Assembly (NCBI RefSeq): GCF_918797505.1
Contig: NC_092801.1
Location: 13,640,001-13,704,000 of the forward strand
Length of the DNA: 64,000 bases
From: Bemisia tabaci
Lineage: Eukaryota; Arthropoda; Insecta; Hemiptera; Aleyrodidae
Reading direction: 5' to 3'
Shown here one piece after another: positions 27,001 to 35,300 of this stretch. The notes beneath the pieces are model-generated. The model saw nothing but the letters and a program-made list of their open reading frames with translations. It had not been told where the DNA came from and ran no database searches. Made by a program: the position numbers and the translations under genes. Position 1 is the first letter of the stretch; every line of letters starts with the position of its first letter.

Positions 27001-27018
27001 AACAGGATTGCTTTCCAT
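11922..27018 (-). CDS. CDC16: CDC16/APC6, anaphase-promoting complex TPR subunit (12 coding exons)
   Basis: Spliced CDS, in transcript order: 27018-26869, 25206-25054, 24252-23920, 23311-23152, 21545-21329, 20690-20611, 19673-19584, 18605-18449, 16966-16814, 15424-15265, 13442-13253, 12061-11922. Total 1983 nt, 660 residues plus TGA; every junction is GT-AG and in phase. The protein follows animal CDC16 from end to end: EAYRKLVWRGIHY then GRYSEALFWAEQA at the N-terminus, then YGHSFAADGEHDQAMAAYF, KNDPFVMHEMGVIAF and LLNNLGHTCRKLKKYDKALE in the TPR superhelix. In known family members this subunit forms a homodimeric TPR scaffold in the nuclear/cytosolic APC/C ubiquitin ligase that drives mitotic exit. 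It is about 40 residues longer than human CDC16, mainly through an acidic insert at about residues 153-205. The start ATG is the first in its exon, but a strong acceptor just upstream (exon base 27030) leaves a more 5' start possible. Introns hold many transposons. Identity is from remembered family sequence, not a search. Confidence 0.95.
12757..12850. mobile_element. fragment of family D end
   Basis: GGGCCACTAGACAAGGTCTA resembles the terminal repeat GGACCACTAGACAAGGTACG of the complete family D element at 50511-51066. No matching opposite end was seen. In CDC16 intron 11; the right limit is approximate. Confidence 0.35.
13253..13442 (-). CDS. CDC16: CDC16 coding exon 11
   Basis: Encodes ALLLSPLNASILTCIGFVQA, then LMGDNMTALETLHKSLSLCR and DNAFTITMISYVADALVQ: the last TPR pair. 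This C-terminal TPR is clearly more diverged from the vertebrate protein than exons 8-10 (for example Cys-Ile-Gly-Phe-Val where vertebrates have Ala-Ile-Gly-Tyr-Ile). Confidence 0.9.
13623..13873. mobile_element. Family A element, copy 3
   Basis: CTACCATGCCAAGAAAGAAC at the left and CTTCCTTAGCACGGCAG at the right. Flanks TATA and TATG form an imperfect 4-bp duplication. It lies in CDC16 intron 10, about 180 bases upstream (in transcript sense) of exon 11. Confidence 0.8.
15265..15424 (-). CDS. CDC16: CDC16 coding exon 10
   Basis: Encodes DYVAAENFFEQTLSRVREIN, then EKWGSLLNNLGHTCRKLKKY and DKALEYHHQ. The LLNNLGHxCRKLKKY block is strongly diagnostic of CDC16. It ends in phase 0 at GTAAGT. Confidence 0.96.
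15562..15670. mobile_element. 109-bp inverted-repeat element
   Basis: Ends AAGTTTACGCCCTTTTAGAC and TCTAAAAAGGCGTGAACTT are near-complementary over about 22 bp; the centre contains a further short hairpin. In CDC16 intron 9. Confidence 0.6.
16814..16966 (-). CDS. CDC16: CDC16 coding exon 9
   Basis: Encodes CHLPLLYLSLECAFTSNLKL, AENYVKQAAKISKNDPFVMH and EMGVIAFYNQE, two TPR helices pairing with exon 8. Acceptor TTTCAG and donor GTAAGT are clear; GA is carried forward. Confidence 0.95.
17728..17975 (-). mobile_element. Family B element, copy 3 (inverted)
   Basis: Reads on the minus strand as ATGGATGGCCGAAGTATGAA, then GAAGTTGCAGACTTCCTGTC, with the other end AAATGCGAAACCATGTATTT at about 17732. 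In CDC16 intron 8. Confidence 0.7.
18449..18605 (-). CDS. CDC16: CDC16 coding exon 8
   Basis: Encodes KNDPARKYFTKATALDKLFG, then PAWLAYGHSFAADGEHDQAM and AAYFKAHQIMKG: the best conserved TPR of the family. The donor reads GTAATA, weaker than the other donors, but the phase (GG carried forward) agrees with the next exon. Confidence 0.94.
19300..19353. repeat. 27-bp tandem duplication
   Basis: TACATAAAAGCTTTTAAAAC plus TGCCAAA occurs twice in direct succession with no mismatch. Intron 7 of CDC16; simple recent duplication. Confidence 0.8.
19584..19673 (-). CDS. CDC16: CDC16 coding exon 7
   Basis: A 90-nt exon encoding KLFYLAQKLVKTQPEEALSW followed by FAVGCYYYATG. The Ser-Trp-Phe-Ala-Val-Gly-Cys-Tyr-Tyr block is a hallmark of CDC16. 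Both junctions are consensus and in phase. Confidence 0.95.
20187..20447. mobile_element. Family B element, copy 4
   Basis: AAATCGACGGTGTAATTTGG, then TTTGCGATGTCGCAGACTTC, and right end CACCGCAAACAAGATATGTG to GCTGTCGA. In CDC16 intron 6. Confidence 0.65.
20611..20690 (-). CDS. CDC16: CDC16 coding exon 6
   Basis: An 80-nt exon encoding QVLKRDIYHPSALLLRIVCL then VELNKTN, matching the TPR helix that ends 'VELNKAN' in vertebrates. The carried CA plus A makes Gln; one base is carried on. Acceptor TTTCAG, donor GTAAGT. Confidence 0.93.
21329..21545 (-). CDS. CDC16: CDC16 coding exon 5
   Basis: Encodes residues 266-337. A Ser/Asp-rich linker (DSFSSNSNSEDV) is followed by FVKSLYANILYKYKKP and a TPR helix (RLYYECRYQQCFDIV). 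The incoming G completes a Glu codon and two bases (CA) are carried forward. Donor GTAAGT. Confidence 0.92.
22272..22688. mobile_element. 417-bp foldback element
   Basis: Two arms of about 200 bp are reverse complements with scattered mismatches: the left starts ATGGACATCATATTTGGTGT and the right ends ACACCAAATATGACATCCAT. The arms continue through TTCTGTTGTCACGA and AATTCACTTACCAA to a loop of about 20 bases near 22478. In CDC16 intron 4, so it would be transcribed as a hairpin. A partial copy lies at 803-1032. Confidence 0.85.
23152..23311 (-). CDS. CDC16: CDC16 coding exon 4
   Basis: Encodes residues 213-265, VESDILFLKGQIYQ to LTKHQMLTENE. This matches the family segment in which a TPR is followed by a 'HHMLT' type motif. 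160 nt, leaving one base (G) for the next exon. The donor is GTATGT. Confidence 0.92.
23484..23892. mobile_element. decayed CAGGGTGTCC element (related to family E)
   Basis: Starts CAGGGTGTCCAG and carries repeated 'AAATCCTGATTTTTCC' motifs at both ends, with CCTGATGCTAGATCCTG at the right end. It stops about 28 bases from the donor of CDC16 exon 3, inside intron 3. Confidence 0.5.
23920..24252 (-). CDS. CDC16: CDC16 coding exon 3 with acidic insert
   Basis: Encodes residues 102-212. It opens with a TPR helix pair (AAKCLFEAKDFSGALDIL), then an Asp/Glu-dominated stretch from about residue 153 encoded by GAT/GAA triplet runs at about 24020-24100, and ends FHSPM. The insert sits where human CDC16 has a variable linker. 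The triplet purity suggests microsatellite expansion inside a tolerated loop. Donor GTGAGT. Confidence 0.9.
24430..24655 (-). mobile_element. Family H element, copy 3 (inverted)
   Basis: Contains, inverted, the internal blocks of the element at 43586-43851, including AAAATTTGTTGTTCAAAACG and terminal-region remnants 'AATTCCCTGA'. In CDC16 intron 2. Confidence 0.6.
25054..25206 (-). CDS. CDC16: CDC16 coding exon 2
   Basis: Encodes residues 51-101, starting GRYSEALFWAEQAM and ending ITSRGLEK. This is the N-terminal TPR pair used for dimerisation in family structures. Acceptor TTTCAG and donor GTAAGTG are clear, and both ends are phase 0. Confidence 0.93.
26393..26532. repeat. 140-bp near-perfect palindrome
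   Basis: Two 68-nt arms flank a 4-nt loop (CATT at 26461-26464); 66 of 68 positions pair. The arms begin GCGGGGCGATTATTGAAATG and the inner ends are TCGACTAAGC / GCTTAGTCGA. G+C is higher than in its surroundings. It lies in CDC16 intron 1. No target duplication was recognised. Confidence 0.95.
26869..27018 (-). CDS. CDC16: CDC16 coding exon 1
   Basis: Encodes residues 1-50. The first 35 or so residues are polar and not recognisable; the end, VEAYRKLVWRGIHY, matches the first helix of CDC16. The exon ends at a consensus GTAAGT donor in phase 0. A good pyrimidine-rich acceptor ends at 27031, so this is probably the second transcribed exon, with a noncoding or short coding exon upstream. No in-frame stop lies between that acceptor and the ATG. 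Confidence 0.85.
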
Positions 27019-27030
27019 TTTCAATGTGTT

Positions 27031-29128
27031 CTGAAGAAATTGTAAGGGCTAGAAGTTCAGATTAGAGTGAATAAACGCAGAGGGTACGCACAATCACCTT
27101 CTCCGTTGGGCCCGAAAAAGTAACAAAATAATGTCACTTTAACCATTGATTTCGATAAATTAGAAATTTTTGGGACTGAGTACTGAGATCATCATAAAAT
27201 AATTATACTAGAGTTCTAAGGAATACACAAAATTCACACTTTATCTTGGCATGTGCTTTACATTTTTTGAACTTTTGAGGTTACCGATTTGTTTACAAAT
27301 CGAGCGCGCAAATTTTTTAAAAGTCACAGATTCCACCAATAGATAGCAGCACAATCTATACTAACGTTGTCAAGTCAGACAAAGTTAATTTCCACGATTA
27401 TTACGGTTATTCCTTACTTTCTCGGAGAACATTTTTCACATCTCATGTTGGTTTTGAGTGTAAAATAGTTTCCAATTGACAAAAAAAAAACCATTGCGGA
27501 TATCAGGATATGCGTCGATAAATTTTCGGAGAATAATTTTGAAATTAATGAGACCACATGGCAACATTGGGCACAATGGCTGATGATAAGCTATCAATAA
27601 CAAAAACAATAAGATTTTACTTCGTCTCCTAATCGAAATTTTCGTAAGGCATCAGAATTTCATGCTCCGAGCTTTATTTATCCAGTGATCTCATATTTTA
27701 ACAGTCGCAGGTATGTTTTTCCTCCCAGAACCACGGAGTCAGTCTCTTTTTCGATCAATGTAACCAATCGACATACTCTAACATGCTGAGCTTCGAGATT
27801 GAGTTGCGTGGGCAACTTCACTAATCATGCTTGAGAGGATTGTTGGAAGGTAAGTTACCATAAATTTAGGTGCCAGATTAATTAGACTCGACCCTCCACG
27901 CATACCTTCAAGTCAGACAAGAGGAGGTAACTCTTGTCTGATATAAACCCGCCCCAAAATTACGCCTCTCTTTGACAGCGGTAGATATTCTGCAATGATT
28001 AAATGAATACTTGCTCATACACACTGGATCATTCCTCCGAGAGACACTGCAATAAAATCTCTCATTTGTGACTTCATTTTTGATTTCAAGCTATCCATTC
28101 TATCTAAATGGTCAATCAGATCTGAATCTTCATCAAACCTCTGAGAACCTGCAAGTCCTTTACAGCAGTTCCTTAAACCCTATTGGACTCATAACTGATA
28201 ACAATATTTCTCATAGCTTAAATAGACTTTAAAGTATAAGGAATGAGTATGAATATAATATAGTGTCAGCCTTGTAGGATTGAAGAAATGATCAAGAGTG
28301 GTGCTGTGAGGAAGAGATCTAAGCTACGAGTAAATTCCCACCGTAGCTTTCTTTTGAAGGTCCTGTCATTATTCATCGGGTGTGTGTTTCAGCAGCTCTT
28401 TTGTGGGTGTTAATTTCCATGACTGTCAGTAAGACTGTTAACAAAACAGCGTTTGAAAAGAGATTGGTTCTTGTATGTGCGCAAAAGTAGTGGCCTCTAA
28501 GGCCAGGTGTAAGATACAAAATTTCAAACATTGCGATTTATATTGTTAGCAGTGCAATCCCTGGACACTTCCTTTGTTGCATTAGTACTTACCTATTAAT
28601 AATTGGGAGCAGAACTTTTGACTTACTTCGAAGATCATTGAAGAATGGCTTTCCTTGAAGAGAGGAAAATGGCTTTTGGCATTAATATTCCTTAATGATT
28701 GATTTTGTTGTTTTGTATGACAGTGATTTTTCTACAAAAATACCCTTCATGCTTATAACCTATTATGTATAAAAGTGACTGCGACATGTGGAACCTAGAA
28801 ACTGAAAAGCTACCTTGAGCTCTACCAGTTGCTTTTTTTAGTTTTTCAGAAGAGAATTCAAAGCCGAGTAAAAGTATATGAATTACCTAGTGGGAGTAGG
28901 TGGTCTTATTTATTTTTTACACGGAGCATGAGCAGTAATAATTCTTCAAACCTTATTTCCGCAGTTTTAACTTGATGAAGGTTTGCTAATACAGGTCCCT
29001 AATTTTTCAGTTTCAATCAACTATAATCTTAATCTATGGTGGGTTTTTTATTATTTTTTTCATATTTTGCCGTATGATTTTTCAGAGTGTTTCGGTCAGC
29101 AGCAAGAAGTGCGCAAGGAAACGGAGAA
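27031..29128. promoter_or_regulatory. head-to-head intergenic region, probable bidirectional promoter
   Basis: The CDC16 and BTBD17-like coding regions diverge from this 2.1-kb stretch. No TATA box is obvious near either end. The minus strand shows a plausible first-exon donor near 27100 and a strong acceptor at 27031. On the plus side an acceptor-like TTTTTCAG lies at 29085, so both genes probably have leader exons inside this region. A small hairpin (arms TCAGACAAGAG, about 27911-27940) is the only internal structure noted. No transposon family of this window was recognised here, in contrast with the rest of the window. Confidence 0.5.
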
Positions 29129-29206
29129 ATGGACAAAGGCGAAGAGGATGAAAAAATGGTGGTAGAGGAAAGTAGAGGAGCTGGAAGCAGTTCCAGTGAT
29201 ATAGAG
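29129..29206 (+). CDS. BTBD17-like coding exon 1
   Basis: Encodes MDKGEEDEKMVVEESRGAGS and SSSDIE, an acidic, Ser-rich leader. The ATG context is AGAAATGG, with purine at -3 and G at +4. A pyrimidine-rich stretch ending TTTTTCAG at 29085 suggests a noncoding exon upstream. The donor is GTGAGT. Confidence 0.8.
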
Positions 29207-32200
29207 GTGAGTTACAAAGCTATATCCTAGTTAGCTTTTTTGTTTCAAGTAAATAAAGAATGCTTGTAAATTGCTCACCTACAACTGGAAAAGCGTAGCA
29301 TAAATCCTGAAGCTTGCAAAAGAAAATGTATTTAATTTGCTTGTTTTATAAATAATCTTTAAGTTACAAAGCTGGTAAGAATTCATGACTAGATCTACAT
29401 TTATACCGCCCTTAAGTAAGCGCTAGGCTGTCAAGATTTTACCGCCCAACAACTTGTTGGGGGGGGGGGGGGGGGGGAGGTTAAGGCGAGTCAAAAAACA
29501 TTGACTTTTGAATTTCAAAATTATATTGATTTGTAATTTTTTGTGTTTTTCATTCTTTTTCTAGTTCGACAACTCGAATTCTGTACTGCTGAAAATTGCC
29601 TCTCTTTATGCAGAAAAATTGATGAATGACGTCAGTTTGCTCGTTGGAGGGCACGAATATCCTGCTCATAAGTTAATTTTATGTGCCTCAAGTGAAGTTT
29701 TTAGTGTAAGTTTATCTCACAATTGATTCAAAGTAATTTATTTTGAATACAGAAGATTAGGGAGGATAAAATTGATATTCATCTAAAGGATCTAAATATT
29801 TCTTGTTGTTTTTGAAATTCTTCGATAAATGTCTTATGCATAATTACTGCACTTAAGCTTTAAGTAGTTCTGCACATTTTACAGTGGAATCAATCATTTT
29901 GCCATAAAATTCGACATTTGGTAATGAGTTAAATCAGAAAAATGGCGGTGAGGCAAAAATGCTTGATCACAATAAATTGTCGGTATTTTGGAACTTTCTA
30001 CTTATACCTCAACAGTAATTTTGAGCAAGTGTGTTGTTATTGCTCTATTATGCAATTTTTATGACAGCAAACATTTTTTTTATTGTTTTACTCACTTTTT
30101 AATCTTCGATCCTGATTTCTTACTCTTCTTCTAATTTGACTATGATGTCATTTCGGGCCCTTACTGGTCCATCTTCAGGTCGTGGCGGTCGCGAACACGC
30201 GAACGTGTAGATAAATAAAAATTAAATAAAAGTAAAAGTAAAAAAATATGTAATATCGTTATCAGCGCCCGATTATCAATCCGTTTGAGCTCGTGGTTGC
30301 AACTCCCTGTGAGTTGCAAAAAGTGAGTAAAACAATGAGTTAACGAACATCTGATAAAGTTATGAATCCAGCCAGCTAAAATTTTCTTTGAAAAAATTTG
30401 ATGTGCACATGTTTTACAGCTTATTTTGTTCTTCTGTAGGTTATGTTAATGAATCCCCAATGGAGTGAATCAAGGGAGAGCAAGGTTGTTTTGAAAGAGA
30501 CACCTTCTTGTGCTGCAGAATTTGGTAAATTTCTGACGTATCTCTACACTGGAAGAATTAGGATCAATCAAAGCAGTGTTATGCCAATTCTTGGCTTAGC
30601 TGATAAGTACAATGTAAAGGTATGTTTCTTTGACTCATTGTTTTTCCCCCTTTTACTCCGGTTGGTCTACACCGTCTCTTTCTGAACAACTATCTTGTCA
30701 AATCTGCAACTGTTCATTGTAATTTTAACCTTTTGAAAATTACTTTCACTGAGACAAGAGCCGTTTGATCAACTCATGTCACACATAATGCTATTCTTCA
30801 GCGACATTCATTTTAGTCTTTACTGAATTTGTTATGTTTTTTCAAGATTAATAGAGAATTTCTAGAAATCTGAAAATCACATTTGGAATCATACTTACTG
30901 GGGCTGGTTATTAAAGTTATATCCTTGTCATTAAAACCTGCTAAGACTAACCTAAAACAGAGCTATTTCATAGGTTGATGGAACAGTTCATTCTCATATG
31001 GAGTCAAACTAGCAATACTGAATCAAAAGAGGTACTTTTAAGTACTCGATAACGTTCTGACCCATCAAGAGGTCAACAAAGAAATCATTTGATCCAGATA
31101 CTCATTAATACCTGCAACATTGCACACAGAATACTAAATTCAGCTCTGGCTAAATTTTGATAGTATTTTATTTGATTTTTGGTACAACCCTCTGAGCTTC
31201 ATTAGGTTTTATCTTAAAACTTTCTATCTGCCAATGTTGGAAAAAAGCAGGGCTTAAAAGTGAATTTCTCTGCCTTATTAGATGCGTTTTCTAACGGAAA
31301 TGTGAGACTGTGTTTGTGTGGAGGCTGCGGTGGAAGCTGATATCATTCAGAGGAATTTTATTTTTTTTCCCCACCTAGACTGCAAGAAATCAAAAACTCT
31401 CCATGACATAGATGTATAATACAATCTTTGTGTTTTATGCCTAAGTTCCATGATCATCAGCGAGGCTTTTTTTTGCAATACTTGTACTAAATATTGCACG
31501 TAAAATTACTGTAAAATTCACTTTGCAGCCCTGCTTTTCTCAAAATTGGCTCATAGTAAGTTTGATTTTCTAAGGACATCAAGTTCAAAAGACCCTAAAG
31601 AACATTATAACAAATAATCTCGAATTTTATCTGGGGTCGAATTCGTCAGAAAGAGAGGCAGATAGCTAAAATTGAATCCCTTTCATCTACAGTCAATATT
31701 TAGGAGTTGAAGTTTTGTCCAAAAATCTTTGTTTTATCTAACGTATGAATTTAGTAAAAAGTTTTCATCAAAATTCCTCGCTGCAGCATTTATTATCACA
31801 TAAATCTATCAGACCAGTTTTCCTACATTGCTGGTTAGTAATCTTGAGTGCTCTGCAACAAATTTTACTCTCTCTCTCATATATGCTTGTGGAATTTTTT
31901 ATGTTTCAGGACCTAATCTATCTTTGTTTAGACTACATGTGTAATCACATTGCTCAAGCATTTGTACATAATCAATTGATATCATGGTTTCAGTATACTC
32001 TTTCTCTGGGTCACTACCAAGTTGCTCTAGTAAGTATCCAAAATAAGAGTATTTTTCTGCGTTTTTTGCCCATCGGAAGGCCCTTGAAAATTTACATTAG
32101 TCCAAAGTCTACTTAAATCCACTTGGATGCTGAATTTCAGTGGGCTACACGATGATTTAATTTTCTCTGTTTGCTCAATCAATTTTCCGTGGCAATTGTA

Positions 32201-32310
32201 TAAGTATTGTGCATAAAAAGAGGCAGGAATTTTTTCAGGATGCCCAACTCTATCTATTCTTCAAACGATAAGTACGTTTCCAATCGCTGATTTTCACCTT
32301 CGTTACTCAT

Positions 32311-32351
<41 letters not shown>

Positions 32352-35300
32352 CAAGCATGAAGTTTGAATCGACTTTTCTTCATGTAACTATCATCACATT
32401 TACAAGTTGACTGTACAAAATTCTCAATGATTTTAAGGATTTTGCATGATTTTTTTATGAGAAATCATTTGTTGTGATTTGTACTTAAATTCTTACCCTT
32501 TCTAGTGGTTCATTTGTGAGGTTCACTAGTCTCGAGCATTCGCCCAAGAACTTACCTTTCAGTTCCCATCTATGGTATAATTTAGCTCTTTTTCCAATAA
32601 GCATAAAACTGTCTGATAAAATAAATTTTTATCAAAATTAATATTAATTTCTCAATCAAAAACAAGAGAAACAGGCCTCCTAACACACACCAAGAAAACC
32701 GTCATTCGAAATAAAGTCACCCTCAATAATGTACCTTATGAAAATGATTTGGAACTCGGCCAACCTTTTTCATGAAGCATACCTCCTCTCCTAAGCAAAT
32801 TGTTTTCCTTTTGCTCCTTCATCACTTTTTTCCCCCTTTTTTATTATTTTATTTATTTTTATTGTCTCAGTATAGACACTTCTTTTGAGATGCTAAGGGA
32901 CCTTTTTGCACCAATTACTTGAAAATTCAATTCTCTTTTATAGTGGATTAATATTCAGTACTACCCAGTCACTCTGTAGATTTTCAATCATTTGTTTTAA
33001 TTTGCAGGTCTGTGAAAATTTTCTAAAGTGGAATCTAGAAAAAGTATCAGAGATCTCAGATTTTGGAAACATTCATCCAGAAATAATGGCAAAGCTTCTT
33101 CAGCACAATGATTTAGTAGTTGTTAATGAAATCTCACTGTATTCGTAAGTCTGCATTTCGATATTAATGAGCAGTCGCAATTAACTACTAACATTATTTG
33201 GACTGCATTCTGCAATTTGGAACTATAAATTCTGGCTCTTCTTGAAAAACACTTATGTGTATAGGGAAACTAATGGCACATACGTTGTTTTGAAACCGGG
33301 CTAGAATCTATAGTTCCAAATTGCAAAATGTAGTCCATTTGGATTGCATTTTGCAAAAAGGAACCAAGAGCATTCCAATGTTGCTAGAATGTGGGAACTT
33401 ATATTCTTTGCAATAAAATTACTGAAAACATGCAAAAAATTGAATTTACAACGGTAATTTTCGTAATGAATTCATAGTTTATTGGCAGTAAAAATAAAAC
33501 TTGTTTTGATGATTATTTTTTATTTGGAAGGTAAAAAAAATTTGCACAATCTTAGCGACATTGGAATGCTTGTGGTTCCTTTTTGCAAAATGCAATCCAT
33601 TTTAAAGAATAATCTATCGTTGCCAATGTGAACACCATGATTTAGGAAAATATCAGTGCATCAACTTGCCGACTGTAACTGTGTTTTTTTTTATCTGCCT
33701 CCATTGATGCCATGATGCCAATCATGCAAAAATGATAAAATAAAAGAAGATTTCAGAGACAAAAAAAGAAAAAAATTGTGTTAAAAAAATTGTGATTGGA
33801 TCTGTCAGAAGAGACCTTAGGTCACTCTTTTAAAATGTATCCACAAATGGCCGTTTAAATATCACTTAGGTAACTAAGGGGAGTGGGGAGTCTGAGCCTG
33901 TTGTGAAAGATCCATCGAAAGGAGAAGGCGGTTAAGACCAGTCTTATACAAGCATTCCACTTTAAAAAAAAATAGTATTTGTCTATGAAAATGACAGCTA
34001 TTTTTCAGGCCCCTTTGTTATTTCCCGAAAAATAGGAGGAGAGGTCAGGCCAAAGACATTGAATCATGTAGACTGTGCGTTCGGCTCGGCTTAGTACTGG
34101 CGGAGCGAGGCAAGTCTCTCGGAGCCTCATAATGGGCGGGCGGGGAAGGGGAGAGAGCGTGTGTCCCAAGCACTCGAAGAGACTGCAGAGAGGCAATGGA
34201 GAATTCATGCCCGCGCTCGGTTTTTCACGAATATCTCGTTTAGAGTCCATTTTCAGACAAAATTCCTAAGAAGAAAAGTTATAGAACACGTAATTTTACA
34301 GCCGATTAGAACTGTTTCATTTTTCTGAACTAATTATTAACCGAGGAAAAAAGCCTCACAATCTGACAAAAATTCACTGGAGCCGTCAGGAGCCACTACT
34401 CCGCATGCGCAGATGTGCGCAACTGGGACACACGACTTCATCGATGCGGGTCGGTGCCACCACTCATCACATGTGAATTTTTAAAAGTTGCTTCGCTTTC
34501 CGTAACACAGGATGCATGGTCTATGTGATTCAATGTCTTTGGGTCAGGCCAGTCTGGTTTACAGTTTTTTCTAGTTCAAAAGGAAGGACAATCAAGTTTT
34601 AGTATCTATCTGAACCATTTTGCCATTAATTATTATTATAGTATTTTTGGCATATTCTTCTATTTACATCTATCTTGTGTTTGGATGATATTAATTAATA
34701 TCGATAATCCAATGATTCTCTCCAAAATTATTAAAATTACAAAATATAGTACAGTGTGATTTTCTATGATTGTGTTTCGGTGCCTTGTCTTGGGTAGAGG
34801 GGGTATAAAAGTTGGTCAAAATGCCGTATGTAATACTTGATTGGCCGTGAAATTGATTGAACTAAATTAATTTTATTTTTCCAGGTGTGTTGTCCGATGG
34901 CTGGAGATTCAAGAAAGAATATTAATGGCCGAGTTACCAGCAGAAGAGGTTGAAGCCCAGTTGAGTTCCTTTGTTGAGCAGACCATGATCAACATAAGGT
35001 TTCCAATGATGACCCCTCGCCAGTTAGCTCAGCTATTATTGTCACCTCTCGTGAAACGGTTCAAAGAGTTCTTTATTGAAAGAATGGCCATGGGAATGTC
35101 CTTTCATTCAGGTACAAAGACATTCAAATTACTCGACAAATAATGGCCTGACTCATGACAGTTAGATCGTTCCTCGAGCCTTTTTGCCTCTTAATGATTG
35201 ACGGCAACTGTTAGCATTACACATTTCAAAGCCTTGGAAAACGTTATTTGCTGACAAAAAGTAAAAATTTACTCCTTTGAAGATCATATTTTTTTTAGCA

